From Allochromatium humboldtianum (lineage in GTDB: Bacteria > Pseudomonadota > Gammaproteobacteria > Chromatiales > Chromatiaceae): a DNA stretch of 64,000 nucleotides. Every line of letters starts with the position of its first letter. Within the stretch, counting starts at the first letter, position 1. The stretch lies in assembly GCF_013385175.1 (NCBI RefSeq), contig NZ_JABZEO010000013.1:46357-110356 (forward strand). The letters run 5' to 3'. This document shows, one piece after another, positions 34,310 to 44,240 of this stretch. The notes beneath the pieces are model-generated. The model had not been told where the DNA came from. It did not search any database and worked only from the letters and a program-made list of their open reading frames with translations. Made by a program: the position numbers and the translations under genes.

Positions 34310-36478
34310 GTGCGCGACTGGGTCGAACGAGGATGGATAGGCGTGTTCGGGCTGCTGGTACTCGCGCTTTCCGGCTGCGGCGAGTCGGCCTGGAACGATC
34401 CCTATCCGGCGGCGGACGCCGAGGCCAACGTCTATTACAGCTCCTTTGCCGAGCGTCCCAAGCATCTGGACCCGGCGCGCTCCTACAGCTCGGACGAGTA
34501 CGCCTTCCTGGCGCAGATATACGAGCCGCCGCTGCAATATCACTTTCTGCTCCGGCCCTATCGTCTGGTGCCGCTCTCGGCGGCTGAGGTACCCGAGCCG
34601 CGCTATTTCGACGCCGCCGGCCATCCGCTACCCGAAGATGCGCCGGTTGCGGCGATCGATCACAGTGACTATCTGATCCGCATCCAGCCCGGCATCCGGT
34701 TTCAGCCGCATCCGGCCTTTGCGCGCGCCGATGACGGGAGCTATCGCTATCACGCGCTGAGTCCAGGGGATCTCAAGGGCATCAACCGTCTGGCCGACTT
34801 CGAGGCAACCGGCACGCGCGAGCTGACCGCCGAGGACTTTGCCCATCAGATCAAGCGTCTGGCCGCGCCCTGGTCGCATTCGCCGATCGCCGGATTGATG
34901 CGCGAGCACATTCGCGGCTTCGGTGAACTGGCCGACCAGCTCGCGGGGCTGGAGTCGGCCGGCGCGCTGGAGCGGGTCGCGGCCCTGCGTCAGGCAAGCC
35001 TCAGCGGCGTCGAGGTGCTGGACAGCCGGACGCTGCGCATCCGTCTCGAAGGCAAGTATCCGCAGTTCCAGTACTGGCTCGCCATGCCCTTCTTCGCGCC
35101 CATGCCCTGGGAGGCCGATGTCTTCTACGCTCAGCCGGGACTGGCTGAGCGCAACATCACGCTCGACTGGTATCCGGTCGGCACCGGCCCCTACATGTTG
35201 AGCGAGAACGACCCGAACCGACGCATGGTGCTGGAGCGCAATCCCAACTTCCACGGCGAGTCCTATCCGAGCGAGGGCATGCCCGAGAATCGGGATTCAG
35301 GCATCCTGAACGACGCCGGCCGGCCGATCCCCTTCATCGACCGCGCCATCTACAGCCTGGAGAAAGAGGACATCCCGCGCTGGACCAAATTCCTCCAGGG
35401 CTACTACGACGCCTCCGGGATCTCGTCGGATGCCTTCGATCAGGCAGTCCAGATCGACGCCTCGGGCGAGCCGATACTGACTGAGGTCATGCGCGAACGC
35501 GGCATCTCGCTGCTGACCTCGGTCGAGCCATCGATCTTCTACATGGGCTTCAACATGCTTGACCCGGTGATCGGCGGCGACTCCGAGCGTGCGCGTCTCT
35601 TACGCCGGGCGATCTCGATCGCGGTCGACTTCGAGGAATTCATCTCGATCTTCGCCAACGGGCGCGGTCTGGTGGCCCAGAGTCCGCTGCCGCCCGGCAT
35701 CTTCGGCCATCGCGAGGGCGAGGCGGGCATCAATCCCTTCGTCTACGAATGGCGCAACGGTCGCCCTGAGCGCCGCAGCCTCGACGAGGCGCAGGTGCTG
35801 ATGGAGCAGGCCGGCTATCCGAATGGCGTCGATCGTGAGACCGGCCGTGCCCTCAGCCTCAACTATGAGGCCGTCGCCACTGGCCCCGATGATCGCGCGC
35901 GCCTGAACTGGATCCGCAAGCAGTTCGCCAAGCTTGGCATCGAGCTGGTCATCCGCTCGACCGACTATAACCGCTTCCAGGAGAAGATCCGCAACGGCAC
36001 CGGACAGGTGTTCATGTGGGGCTGGAACGCCGACTATCCCGATCCCGAGAACTTCCTGTTCCTGCTCTATGGCCCCAACGGCAAGGTCGAGCATCAGGGC
36101 GAGAACGCCTCGAACTATGCCAACCCCGAGTTCGACCGGCTGTTCGACGCCATGAAATACATGGAGGACGGCCCCGAGCGTCAGGCGCTCATCGACCAGT
36201 TGGTCGAGATCGCCCGGCGTGACGCGCCCTGGATCTGGGGCTTCCATCCCAAGTCGTTCAGCCTGCATCATCGCTGGCTGCTCAACGCGCATCCCAACCA
36301 GATGGCCAACAACACGCTCAAATACCGGCGTCTCGATCCCGAGCAGCGTCAGGCCGCGCGGCGCGACTGGAATCCGCCGATCCTCTGGCCGCTATGGGCC
36401 GCCGGTGGAGTGCTGGTGCTGCTGGTGCTGCCGGCCTGGTGGATGGTGCGTCGTCGCGAGAGGAGTACGGCCCTGTGA
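34310..36478 (+). CDS. Peptide/oligopeptide ABC transporter binding lipoprotein (SBP family 5) with C-terminal membrane helix
   Basis: A 722-residue family 5 solute-binding protein (DppA/OppA/YejA class) for the transporter encoded by the next three genes. It starts with GTG at 34310. The N-terminal lipobox LALSGC (Cys23) predicts a lipid anchor. The SBP core has [30 protein letters not shown] and the [19 protein letters not shown] segment. Unusually, the C terminus has a hydrophobic helix (about residues 692-713, [20 protein letters not shown]) followed by Arg-rich [11 protein letters not shown], so the protein may be tethered at both ends. Its stop overlaps the GTG start of the permease by four bases (GTGA). 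Confidence 0.88.
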   Translation: MRDWVERGWIGVFGLLVLALSGCGESAWNDPYPAADAEANVYYSSFAERPKHLDPARSYSSDEYAFLAQIYEPPLQYHFLLRPYRLVPLSAAEVPEPRYFDAAGHPLPEDAPVAAIDHSDYLIRIQPGIRFQPHPAFARADDGSYRYHALSPGDLKGINRLADFEATGTRELTAEDFAHQIKRLAAPWSHSPIAGLMREHIRGFGELADQLAGLESAGALERVAALRQASLSGVEVLDSRTLRIRLEGKYPQFQYWLAMPFFAPMPWEADVFYAQPGLAERNITLDWYPVGTGPYMLSENDPNRRMVLERNPNFHGESYPSEGMPENRDSGILNDAGRPIPFIDRAIYSLEKEDIPRWTKFLQGYYDASGISSDAFDQAVQIDASGEPILTEVMRERGISLLTSVEPSIFYMGFNMLDPVIGGDSERARLLRRAISIAVDFEEFISIFANGRGLVAQSPLPPGIFGHREGEAGINPFVYEWRNGRPERRSLDEAQVLMEQAGYPNGVDRETGRALSLNYEAVATGPDDRARLNWIRKQFAKLGIELVIRSTDYNRFQEKIRNGTGQVFMWGWNADYPDPENFLFLLYGPNGKVEHQGENASNYANPEFDRLFDAMKYMEDGPERQALIDQLVEIARRDAPWIWGFHPKSFSLHHRWLLNAHPNQMANNTLKYRRLDPEQRQAARRDWNPPILWPLWAAGGVLVLLVLPAWWMVRRRERSTAL

Positions 36479-37452
36479 CCGCCTATATCGTGCGTCGGCT
36501 GCTGTATGCCATCCCGATCCTGATCGGGGTCAATCTGCTGACCTTCATGCTGTTCTTCGTCGTCAACTCGCCGGACGACATGGCGCGGATGCATCTGGGG
36601 CAGAAGCGCGTGACCGAAGAGGCGATTCAGAGCTGGAAGGCCGAGCGCGGCTATGATCGCCCGCTGCTCTACAACGCCGAGGCCGATGGTCTGGCGAGCC
36701 TGACCGACACCATCCTGTTCCAGAAATCGGTCAAGCTGTTCGTCTTCCAGTTCGGTTCGTCGGACGACGGGCGCGACATCGGCTATGACATCTCGCAGCG
36801 CATGTGGCCGAGTCTGGCGATCGCGGTGCCGGTGCTGCTGATCGGGCTGGCGTTCAACATCAGCTATGCGCTGTTCATCGTCTTCTTCCGTGCCACCTAT
36901 GTCGATATTGGAAGCGTGGTGCTGTTGGTGGCCATGATGTCGATCTCGGGGCTGTTCTACATCATCGGCGGGCAGTTCCTGATCGGCAAGCTCTGGCATC
37001 TGGCGCCGATCTCGGGCTACGACCAGGGGCTGAATGCCTGGAAGTTCCTGATCCTGCCGGTGATCGTCGGGGTCGTCGCCGGGATCGGCTCGGGGACGCG
37101 CTGGTATCGCACCCTGTTCCTGGAGGAGATCGGGCGCGACTATGTGCGCACGGCGCGCGCCAAGGGCCTGAGCGAACGGGTGGTGCTGTTCCGGCATGTG
37201 CTGCGCAATGCGCTCATCCCGATCCTGACCGGCGTGGTGGTGGTGTTGCCGCTGCTGTTCATGGGCAGTCTGATCACCGAGTCGTTCTTCGGCATTCCGG
37301 GACTCGGCAGCTATACCATCGACGCCATCAGCAATCAGGATTTCGCCATCGTGCGCGCCATGGTCTTCCTCGGCGCCGTGCTCTATATCCTCGGTCTGAT
37401 CCTGACCGACATCTCCTATACCCTGGTCGACCCGCGCGTCAGATTGCAATGA
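36475..37452 (+). CDS. Peptide ABC transporter permease (DppB/YejB-like)
   Basis: A 325-residue inner-membrane permease of the binding-protein-dependent transport family. The N terminus [23 protein letters not shown] is typical of DppB/OppB/YejB proteins. The EAA loop that docks on the ATPase is near RDYVRTARAKGLSERVVLFRHVLRNALIP, and the last helix pair follows ITESFFGIPGLGSYTIDAI. I start it at the GTG (36475), which overlaps the stop of the binding protein; an in-frame start at 36394 lies deep in that gene. The second permease follows after 13 bases with a GAGGAGG ribosome site. Confidence 0.9.
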   Translation: MTAYIVRRLLYAIPILIGVNLLTFMLFFVVNSPDDMARMHLGQKRVTEEAIQSWKAERGYDRPLLYNAEADGLASLTDTILFQKSVKLFVFQFGSSDDGRDIGYDISQRMWPSLAIAVPVLLIGLAFNISYALFIVFFRATYVDIGSVVLLVAMMSISGLFYIIGGQFLIGKLWHLAPISGYDQGLNAWKFLILPVIVGVVAGIGSGTRWYRTLFLEEIGRDYVRTARAKGLSERVVLFRHVLRNALIPILTGVVVVLPLLFMGSLITESFFGIPGLGSYTIDAISNQDFAIVRAMVFLGAVLYILGLILTDISYTLVDPRVRLQ

Positions 37453-37465
37453 GGAGGCCCGCGTC

Positions 37466-38878
37466 GTGCCGTTGATTCCCGTCGTCCTCTGGACGGATGC
37501 CCTGGTCTTCCTGTTGCTGGCCGTGACGGCGCTGTTCGCCGTCTGGGCGGCGCGTCATGAGCATCTGCGCGCACCCTGGCGTCGGGTGGTGCGCTCGCGC
37601 ATCGGGGTGGCGACCCTGGTGGTGCTCTCGGCTTATGCCGTGGTCGGGTTGCTGGATACCGTGCATTTTCGGCTCAAGCTCGACCGGGCGGACGAGTCGG
37701 GCGAGGTGCGTTATGCGCCCGAGGTACTGAGTCTGCTCGACCTCGCTCTGAGCGGACTGCGCGAGCGGCAGGAGAAGACCTATTCGGCGCCTTTTGCTAC
37801 CCATCTGCATGCCAAGGAGGCGCTCGATCAGCCCGACGGCACGGTGATCCGCGACTATCCGCGTCTGCAACATGGCGGTGCACATCTGGCCGATCCCGAG
37901 CGCGACCGTGCCTGGGACATTGCTTGGCGTTCGCTGATCGGATTGGTCCAGGGCTTGATCCTTTGGGCGCTGCTCGCTGCCGGCCTGGTCTGGTGGCTGG
38001 CGCGTCGTCACGGGCAGCCGTTCGACGCCGTCCGCAACCGCATCCTCAAGGGCCAGACCCAGATCCCCTGGCGCACCGCCCTCGGCACCCTGGGCCTGGT
38101 GCTGGTTCTAGCCTTCGTCATCGGCGAGCTGGCGCTCAAATACCATGTGCTCGGCACAGACAAGGTCGGCGAGGATGTGCTCTATCAGGCGCTGAAGAGT
38201 ATCCGCACCGGACTGCTGATCGGCACCCTGACCACGCTCATCATGCTCCCGGCGGCCATTCTGCTCGGCATCATGGCCGGCTATTTCCGAGGCTGGATCG
38301 ACGACCTGATCCAGTATCTCTACACCACGCTCAATTCGATTCCGGGCGTGCTTCTGATCGCGGCCACCATCCTCATGCTTCAGGTCTATATGAGCAACCA
38401 CGCCGACGAGTTCGCGAGCCTGGTCGAGCGCGCCGATCTGCGGCTGCTGTTCCTGTGCCTGATCCTGGGCGTGACCAGCTGGACCGGACTCTGCCGTCTG
38501 CTGCGCGGCGAGGCGCTCAAGCTGCGCGAGATCGACTACGTCCAGGCGGCGCAGGCGCTCGGCGTCGGCCACTTCACCATCATCGCCCGCCACATCCTGC
38601 CCAATGTCATGCACATCGTGCTCATCACCCTGGTGCTCGACTTCAGCGGACTGGTGCTGGCCGAGGCGGTGCTGTCCTATGTCAACATCGGCGTCGATCC
38701 GACCATGAATTCCTGGGGCAACATGATCAACAGTGCGCGACTGGAGCTGGCGCGCGATCCGATCGTCTGGTGGTCGCTGGCGGCGGCGTTCCTGTTCATG
38801 TTCACCCTGGTGCTGGCGGCGAATCTGTTCGCCGATGTGGTCCGGGATGCCTTCGATCCGCGCTTGAGAGGGGTTTGA
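37466..38878 (+). CDS. Peptide ABC transporter permease (DppC/YejE-like, with large extracytoplasmic insert)
   Basis: A 470-residue permease, longer than the usual 300-340 of DppC. An extra N-terminal helix (about 7-25) and the hydrophilic segment at about 75-145, probably periplasmic, account for most of the difference; this enlarged form is also seen in YejE-type and lithotroph peptide permeases as I recall. The core has [31 protein letters not shown], the EAA loop [28 protein letters not shown] and the family end [21 protein letters not shown]. It starts with GTG at 37466 after GAGGAGG. The ATPase gene starts four bases after its stop. Confidence 0.88.
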   Translation: MPLIPVVLWTDALVFLLLAVTALFAVWAARHEHLRAPWRRVVRSRIGVATLVVLSAYAVVGLLDTVHFRLKLDRADESGEVRYAPEVLSLLDLALSGLRERQEKTYSAPFATHLHAKEALDQPDGTVIRDYPRLQHGGAHLADPERDRAWDIAWRSLIGLVQGLILWALLAAGLVWWLARRHGQPFDAVRNRILKGQTQIPWRTALGTLGLVLVLAFVIGELALKYHVLGTDKVGEDVLYQALKSIRTGLLIGTLTTLIMLPAAILLGIMAGYFRGWIDDLIQYLYTTLNSIPGVLLIAATILMLQVYMSNHADEFASLVERADLRLLFLCLILGVTSWTGLCRLLRGEALKLREIDYVQAAQALGVGHFTIIARHILPNVMHIVLITLVLDFSGLVLAEAVLSYVNIGVDPTMNSWGNMINSARLELARDPIVWWSLAAAFLFMFTLVLAANLFADVVRDAFDPRLRGV

Positions 38879-38882
38879 GCCG

Positions 38883-40985
38883 ATGACCGAGCCGCTCTTG
38901 CACGTCACTGGACTGACGACCGAGTTGGGTGATCCAACCCGGCCCGCGCGCGTGGTCGATGGCCTGACGCTCGACATCCGCCCCGGCGAGACCTTCGCCC
39001 TGCTCGGCGAGTCCGGCTGCGGCAAGTCGATGACGGCGCTGTCGCTGATGCGTCTGCTGCCGCCGTCCGGGCGGATCACAGCCGGTTCGGTGCAGCTCGG
39101 CGGAACTGAACTCCTGAGCCTGACCGAAGCCGAGATGCGCCAGGTGCGCGGCGGCCGGATGGCGATGATCTTCCAGGAGCCGCAGACCTCGCTCAATCCG
39201 GTGCTGACCGTCGGCACCCAGATCGGCGAGGCGGTGCGGCTGCATCAGGGGGAGACGCGCCAACGGCTCGGGGCCGAGCGGGCCGTCGAACTCCTGCGCG
39301 CCGTCGGCATCCCCGACCCCGAGCAGCGGCTGAACGAGTATCCGCATCAGCTCTCGGGCGGGATGAAACAGCGTGTCATGATCGCCATGGCCCTGGCCGG
39401 CGATCCGCGACTCCTGATCGCCGACGAGCCGACCACGGCGCTCGATGTCACCATCCAGGCGCAGGTGCTGCGGTTGCTGAAGGCCGTGCAGTCCGCGAAC
39501 GGGCTGGCGGTGCTCCTGATCACCCATGACCTGGGCGTGGTCGCCGAGACGGCCGAACGGCTGGCTGTGATGTATGCCGGTCAGATCGTCGAGACTGCGC
39601 CCGTGGCTGAGTTCTTCGCCCAGCCGCTGCATCCCTACAGCCGTCATCTGCTGGAGAGTCTGCCCGATGCCGGCAAGCGTGGCAGACGGCTGGCCGTGAT
39701 TCCAGGCCGCGTGCCGCCGCTGGATACGCCGTTCCAGGGCTGCCGCTTTGTCGAGCGCTGCCCGGCGGCCATCAAGCGCTGTCGTCTGGAGGCGCCCGAG
39801 TGGCGCGCGTTCAGCGATGAGCGTGGGGTACGCTGTCATCTCGCCGAGCTGGATGCGGCCGGAGTCTCAAGTCGTCCGGTTTCCGATCGGACGGATTCGC
39901 CGACACCCGAGCCGCTGTCCCCAACCAGTGATCCGAACTCGCCGCCCAGCGACACCCCGACCGAGACCGCTCAAGTCCCGCTCCTGACCATGCGCGGTCT
40001 CCAGGTCCATTTCCCTATCCACCAGGGCGTGCTGCGCCGCGTCGTGGGCCATGTCCGCGCGGTCGACGGCATCTCGCTCGATCTCTATGCCGGACGCACG
40101 CTGGCCCTGGTCGGCGAATCCGGCTGCGGCAAGACCACAGCCGGCAAGGGCCTGCTGCAACTCGTGCCGCCGACCGGCGGCTCGGTGCGCTATCGCGGCC
40201 AGGAACTCATCGGTCTGAGCCATCGGCGCCTGCGTCCCTTCCGCAAGGACTTGCAGATCGTCTTCCAGGATCCCTTCGCCTCGATGAACCCGCGTATGCT
40301 GGTCGGCGACATCCTCGGCGAGGGACTCCAGGCACTGCGCCTCGCCCCCAAGCGGGCGGAGCGGATGCGCCGGGTCGCCGAACTGCTCGAACTGGTCGGC
40401 CTGGATCCCGAATCGGCCGACCGCTATCCGCACGAGTTCTCGGGCGGGCAGCGTCAGCGGCTCTGCATCGCCCGCGCCCTGGCCGTCGAGCCGCGCATCC
40501 TTGTCTGCGACGAGCCGACCAGCGCGCTCGACGTCTCGGTCCAGGCCCAGATCCTCAATCTGCTCAAGGATCTCCAGGAGCGGCTCGGGCTGGCCTATCT
40601 CTTCATCACCCACGACCTCTCGGTCGTGTCCTATCTGGCTCACGAAGTCGCCGTGATGTATCTGGGTCGAGTGGTCGAGCATGGCCGGGTCGCCGACGTC
40701 CTCGACGACCCGCGTCACCCCTACACCCGAGCGCTGCTCTCGGCCGTGCCCGTGGTCGATCCGGAACAGCGCCGCCAGATCATCCGGCTCGAAGGCGACA
40801 TGCCTTCGCCACGCCATCCGCCGTCTGGCTGTCACTTCCATCCGCGTTGCCCCGAGGCCATCGAGGTCTGCCGCCACCACTACCCGGTCGAGACCCGGCT
40901 TGGCTCCACGCGCCGAGTGTGTTGTCATTGTGTCGATGTCGGAGTCGCAACTCAGACAAATGGCGATAGCAAAATTCGATCGTGA
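38883..40985 (+). CDS. Peptide ABC transporter ATPase with two fused nucleotide-binding domains (YejF-like)
   Basis: A 700-residue fusion of DppD-like and DppF-like ATPases. Domain 1 has Walker [11 protein letters not shown], signature [10 protein letters not shown] and Walker [13 protein letters not shown]. Domain 2 has [22 protein letters not shown] and [12 protein letters not shown]. Each half ends with the oligopeptide/dipeptide C-terminal domain ([17 protein letters not shown] and [16 protein letters not shown]), whose cysteines can hold a 4Fe-4S cluster in some family members. The linker (about residues 325-365) is Pro/Ser/Thr-rich. It completes a YejABEF-type four-gene transporter in one operon. 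Confidence 0.92.
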   Translation: MTEPLLHVTGLTTELGDPTRPARVVDGLTLDIRPGETFALLGESGCGKSMTALSLMRLLPPSGRITAGSVQLGGTELLSLTEAEMRQVRGGRMAMIFQEPQTSLNPVLTVGTQIGEAVRLHQGETRQRLGAERAVELLRAVGIPDPEQRLNEYPHQLSGGMKQRVMIAMALAGDPRLLIADEPTTALDVTIQAQVLRLLKAVQSANGLAVLLITHDLGVVAETAERLAVMYAGQIVETAPVAEFFAQPLHPYSRHLLESLPDAGKRGRRLAVIPGRVPPLDTPFQGCRFVERCPAAIKRCRLEAPEWRAFSDERGVRCHLAELDAAGVSSRPVSDRTDSPTPEPLSPTSDPNSPPSDTPTETAQVPLLTMRGLQVHFPIHQGVLRRVVGHVRAVDGISLDLYAGRTLALVGESGCGKTTAGKGLLQLVPPTGGSVRYRGQELIGLSHRRLRPFRKDLQIVFQDPFASMNPRMLVGDILGEGLQALRLAPKRAERMRRVAELLELVGLDPESADRYPHEFSGGQRQRLCIARALAVEPRILVCDEPTSALDVSVQAQILNLLKDLQERLGLAYLFITHDLSVVSYLAHEVAVMYLGRVVEHGRVADVLDDPRHPYTRALLSAVPVVDPEQRRQIIRLEGDMPSPRHPPSGCHFHPRCPEAIEVCRHHYPVETRLGSTRRVCCHCVDVGVATQTNGDSKIRS

Positions 40986-41059
40986 TTGTAGCATCAATCG
41001 ATTTCACTTCTGGTCAGCGGCAGCCTAGACTGTCTCCCAACACACGGGAGGAAGCTGCC

Positions 41060-41269
41060 ATGACCAAGACCCTGACCTTCGGCGTCGTTCACATGACCGT
41101 AGCCTTCACCGTCGCCTATCTCATGACCGGAAGCGTCGTCATCGGCGGCGCTCTGGCCCTGGTGGAGCCGGCGGTCAACACGGTCGCCTATTTCTTCCAC
41201 GAAAAGACCTGGGACTGGATACGCGCGAGCCGTCGCCCATCCGTGGCGGCCGAGACGTTCGCCGCCTGA
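41060..41269 (+). CDS. DUF2061 small membrane protein
   Basis: A 69-residue protein of the DUF2061 family with two predicted membrane helices (about 6-24 and 25-44). The conserved features are KTLTFGVVHMTVAFTVAYLMTGS, EPAVNTVAYFFHEKTWD near residue 40-55. The ATG at 41060 follows a GGGAGGAAG ribosome site; the longer frame to 40982 has no site and overlaps the ATPase stop region. The function of the family is unknown. dps follows after 44 bases, so the two stress-type genes may share a transcript. Confidence 0.8.
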   Translation: MTKTLTFGVVHMTVAFTVAYLMTGSVVIGGALALVEPAVNTVAYFFHEKTWDWIRASRRPSVAAETFAA

Positions 41270-41313
41270 TCCCACGACCTTAATCCATGCCCCAAACCAA
41301 GGAGACCAAAACC

Positions 41314-41796
41314 ATGACCAGACCCATGCCCATCGACATCGGTATCTCGGAGACCAACCGCGCCGCCATCGCCGAGGGACTGTCCAAGCTCCTGGCCGAC
41401 AGCTACACCCTCTATCTCAAGACGCACAACTATCACTGGAACGTCACGGGGCCGATGTTCAACACGCTCCACCTGATGTTCGAGACCCAGTACAACGAGC
41501 TGGCGCTGGCCGTGGATCTGATCGCCGAGCGTATCCGCGCCCTGGGCCATCCGGCGCCCGGTTCCTACAAGGCCTATGCCGCCCTCACCGAGATCCCGGA
41601 AGAGGACGACGCGCCCGACGCCGAGGAGATGATCCGCCGACTCGTGGCCGGACAGGAAACCGTGGTCCGCACGGCCCGCTCGGTCTTCCCGGCGGTCGAG
41701 GAAGCCCACGACGAGCCGAGCGCCGATCTGCTGACCCAGCGCATGCAGATCCACGAGAAGAACGCCTGGATGCTGCGTAGCCTGCTCGGTTCCTGA
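41314..41796 (+). CDS. dps: Dps-family DNA-protection ferritin
   Basis: A 160-residue Dps/miniferritin that oxidises and stores iron in a 12-mer and protects DNA from peroxide. The ferroxidase site between subunits is intact: [14 protein letters not shown] (two His) and [24 protein letters not shown] (Asp and Glu). The N-terminal tail is short and only weakly basic. The start at 41314 follows AAGGAG at 41299-41304 with nine bases spacing; the ATG at 41287 lacks a site. A trans-acting OxyR box cannot be identified here. Confidence 0.9.
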   Translation: MTRPMPIDIGISETNRAAIAEGLSKLLADSYTLYLKTHNYHWNVTGPMFNTLHLMFETQYNELALAVDLIAERIRALGHPAPGSYKAYAALTEIPEEDDAPDAEEMIRRLVAGQETVVRTARSVFPAVEEAHDEPSADLLTQRMQIHEKNAWMLRSLLGS

Positions 41797-41916
41797 TATC
41801 CTGAACCCGTCCGGCGCTGTTTTACGGCTTGCGCTTTCGACGCGCTCGACGTATGTTTCGACCTATCGACGCGCCGGGCGTCGTTTTCGGACATTCAGGA
41901 TCAAGGCCGGCACGGG

Positions 41917-43218
41917 ATGAAAAAAGTCAAAAAGATACTCTGCATCCATCCGGAGCCGGCCGAGTTGCGCATCAGCGCGCTCTTGAACCGCAAAGGACTC
42001 GCCGTCGACCTGACCGAAGTCGATACGCCTGCTTCGATCGAGACCTCGCTCCAGCACCCAGGCTGGTGGGATCTCATCCTCTGTGACGAGCAGGCATTCA
42101 CGGATCTCGATGTCGCCTCACGCCTCGCCGAGCAGTCGGACCGACTCGATGCCTCGCTGATCCTGGTCAAGTCCTCGGGTAGCCGGCTGGCTCCGGCCAG
42201 GGGATTCACACTGGGCGCGGCAGACGTGGTCGTCCGCGACGACCTCGATCATCTCCTCATGGTCTGTGAGCGCGAACTCGGGGTTTGTCGGGTGCGCAAG
42301 CAATGGCGCAACCTGCGCCACACCGTCCTGCCGTTGGACTCCGAGACCAGACGGCCGGTCATGCTGGCGACCATCAGCGATCTCTCCAGTCGTCTCCAGA
42401 ACGAAGGCCCAGTCGATGACCCGGATCTCGAGCCGCTCGACGCGGCACGGATCAAGTCATTGATCGAAGGTGGCGGCCTCGTGCTCGAGTATCAGCCGAT
42501 CGTCTCCTTCCGGGCCGATCAGGAACACCGCAACATGTTCGAGACCCTGGTACGCCTCAGGGACGAACACGGGCGGATACTCCTGCCGGCGGCCTTTCTG
42601 CCGCTCGCCGCCGAGGCCGGCTGGATGGGTAAGATCGACCTTTGGATCGTGAGCCAGTCGCTGGTTCTGTTGCAGCGTATGCAGGCCGTCGGCACACGCG
42701 ACATGACCCTGTTCCTGAACCTGGCCAACCAGACACTGCAAGCGCCCAGGATCGTCGAGGCCATCGGCGCCGCTATCGCCAAGGCCGATCCCTTGCCCGG
42801 CTCGATCGTCTTCGAGGTCCGCCGGTCGGCCTTCGACGAGGCCGCCGATGGTTTGGAGCATCTGCTCACACTCATCTCCAAGGGGCGTCATGGTCTGCTG
42901 GTCGAGGATCTCAGACTCGACGACACGCCCTTCATCGAGACCCATCACGCCACCCTCACGCACGTCAAGCTCTCGCACGGGATCATGCACGGTCTGGTCG
43001 ATGGTCTGGCCTCGCAGACGGCCCTGGACGGGTTCGTGCGTACCGCGCACAAGCAGGGCGTTCGCGTCATCGCGCTGGCTGTGGATGGCGACGAACTCAT
43101 GCCGATGCTCCATGCCGCCGGAGTCGATGCCATTCAGGGCAACTTCATGAGCCTGCCGCATCAGGGACTCATGTATCCGAGCATCACCATGGTTGACTCG
43201 AATAATCGACTTCTCTGA
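41917..43218 (+). CDS. Pseudo-receiver plus degenerate EAL-domain protein
   Basis: A 433-residue cytoplasmic protein. Residues 5-125 have a receiver-like pattern (KKILCIHPEPAELRI, WDLILCDEQAF with Asp57 at the phosphoacceptor position, GAADVVVRDDLDHLL) but lack the classical acidic pair and the usual lysine. Residues about 175-425 form an EAL domain. It keeps the first motif as ETLVR (Glu209), Asn268, Glu300, a Lys at 351 and QG at 407-408, but the DDFG-type loop 6 and the AE-x-VE motif are lost (EDLRLDD and ALAVDGDE instead). It is therefore probably a c-di-GMP sensor or a protein-interaction module rather than an active phosphodiesterase. Confidence 0.8.
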   Translation: MKKVKKILCIHPEPAELRISALLNRKGLAVDLTEVDTPASIETSLQHPGWWDLILCDEQAFTDLDVASRLAEQSDRLDASLILVKSSGSRLAPARGFTLGAADVVVRDDLDHLLMVCERELGVCRVRKQWRNLRHTVLPLDSETRRPVMLATISDLSSRLQNEGPVDDPDLEPLDAARIKSLIEGGGLVLEYQPIVSFRADQEHRNMFETLVRLRDEHGRILLPAAFLPLAAEAGWMGKIDLWIVSQSLVLLQRMQAVGTRDMTLFLNLANQTLQAPRIVEAIGAAIAKADPLPGSIVFEVRRSAFDEAADGLEHLLTLISKGRHGLLVEDLRLDDTPFIETHHATLTHVKLSHGIMHGLVDGLASQTALDGFVRTAHKQGVRVIALAVDGDELMPMLHAAGVDAIQGNFMSLPHQGLMYPSITMVDSNNRLL

Positions 43219-43237
43219 CTCGAGTCATACATCGATC

Positions 43238-43265
43238 TTTGCGCGCGCGAATTCTGGGGTATAAT
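43238..43265 (+). promoter_or_regulatory. Candidate sigma-70 promoter upstream of csp
   Basis: The -10 is a perfect TATAAT (43260-43265); the best -35 is TTTGCG at 43238-43243 with a 16-base spacer, a weak match. It starts only 20 bases past the EAL gene stop, so it would drive the gene-free region and csp. Confidence 0.45.
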
Positions 43266-43830
43266 CACCGCCCAACACGAACGAGCAATGAATGTGTCGA
43301 AGAGCGATAATCGGAGCAACTGACAGCGTCTGGTTCGTCGACCTGAATTCGAACCCGATAGGATAGTCGTACTCGACCTGCCAATACCCGACCTCATTAC
43401 ATCGTTATGACCGCTTGATCTCCCTCGTCGACCGCCATGAATGGCTTCCCCGCTTGATTCGAATGACTTCATCGATATCCGTTTCATCGCGTCGCCCTAA
43501 GTGCTTGTCGAGCTTGGCGTTCCGCCCCTCGTCGAGGCGATCGAGGCCGGTGTGGCGATACGGCGGCGGCCTGTTTATCCATGCCTGGATCTCGGCTCGA
43601 TCCGCTGAGGGAGGGCACGTTGCAGCTGATGTGCCGTACGGGATATCGAAGGATATTCGATCGTCGAAGGATCGAGATCGAGATATGAATGTTTCGGATG
43701 GTTTTCATTCCAATGGCTTGCCGGTGCTCTCCAGCGAGACACCGGCTCGATCGAAATCATCCGCTGATGGATTCCGCTCCAACGCGAGTGGTCGTGACAC
43801 CGTCTTCGAGGTGAAGGCGGGTCATTCAAT

Positions 43831-43854
43831 ACCAACCCTGGTTGGTGCGTTTTT
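43831..43854 (+). other. Terminator-like hairpin 15 bases before the csp start
   Basis: ACCAAC pairs with GTTGGT around CCTG (six to seven base pairs), followed by GCG and five T residues. It lies just ahead of the csp ribosome site, so it could act as an attenuator or as the terminator of an upstream small RNA. Confidence 0.5.
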
Positions 43855-43869
43855 ATCGATGAGGTTGTT

Positions 43870-44082
43870 ATGGCAGGCGAATTGATTTCCGGAACCGTCA
43901 AGTGGTTCAACGACGAAAAGGGTTATGGATTCATCGAGCGCGAGGGCGGCAAGGACGTCTTCGTGCATTACAGCGCGATCAATGGCGCGGGTCGCAAGAC
44001 GCTGGCCGAGGGTCAGCAAGTGACCATGGAAGTCACCCAAGGCCCCAAGGGGCCTCAGGCCGAGAACGTGACGCCGAACTGA
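43870..44082 (+). CDS. CspA-family cold-shock domain protein
   Basis: A 70-residue single cold-shock domain that binds single-stranded RNA and DNA. RNP1 is KGYGFIERE and RNP2 is DVFVHYSAI; the first strand has [14 protein letters not shown] and the end is [12 protein letters not shown]. The ribosome site is a GAGG at 43861-43864. The long, gene-free leader and a hairpin directly before the start suggest post-transcriptional control as for other csp genes. A GC-rich hairpin (44105-44132) follows. Confidence 0.93.
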   Translation: MAGELISGTVKWFNDEKGYGFIEREGGKDVFVHYSAINGAGRKTLAEGQQVTMEVTQGPKGPQAENVTPN

Positions 44083-44104
44083 GGCGCCGCGCGACCTGAT
44101 TCCG

Positions 44105-44132
44105 CCGAGCCGCCTCGTCCGGGGCGGCTCGG
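44105..44132 (+). terminator. GC-rich hairpin after csp
   Basis: A perfect 10-bp stem, CCGAGCCGCC and GGCGGCTCGG, with an 8-base loop, 23 bases past the csp stop. No T-run follows, so termination may be incomplete. Confidence 0.45.
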
Positions 44133-44240
44133 TCGCACGAAACTCCTCTGTACGCTCCGTCCGCGCGCGCCGATGTCGGCGAAACCGCGCGAAAAATCCC
44201 CCGTAAGGCTATAATGCGCTGGAACATTTTGGAGAGGCGC

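Larger units (their letters stand above)
43219..43869. other. 650-base gene-free region upstream of the cold-shock gene
   Basis: No reading frame here has convincing coding character; the frame at 43415-43885 overlaps the real csp start. The region has lower GC than its surroundings. It holds a perfect -10 hexamer TATAAT at 43260-43265 pointing toward csp, repeated GATCGA/TCGAAGGAT words around 43640-43690, and a hairpin followed by T5 at 43831-43854. It may be a long 5' leader of csp or contain a small RNA. Confidence 0.6.

Noticed and set aside
43415..43885. 156-codon frame upstream of and overlapping the csp start
   Set aside because: It has no ribosome site or recognisable domain, and it overlaps the genuine cold-shock gene in a different frame.
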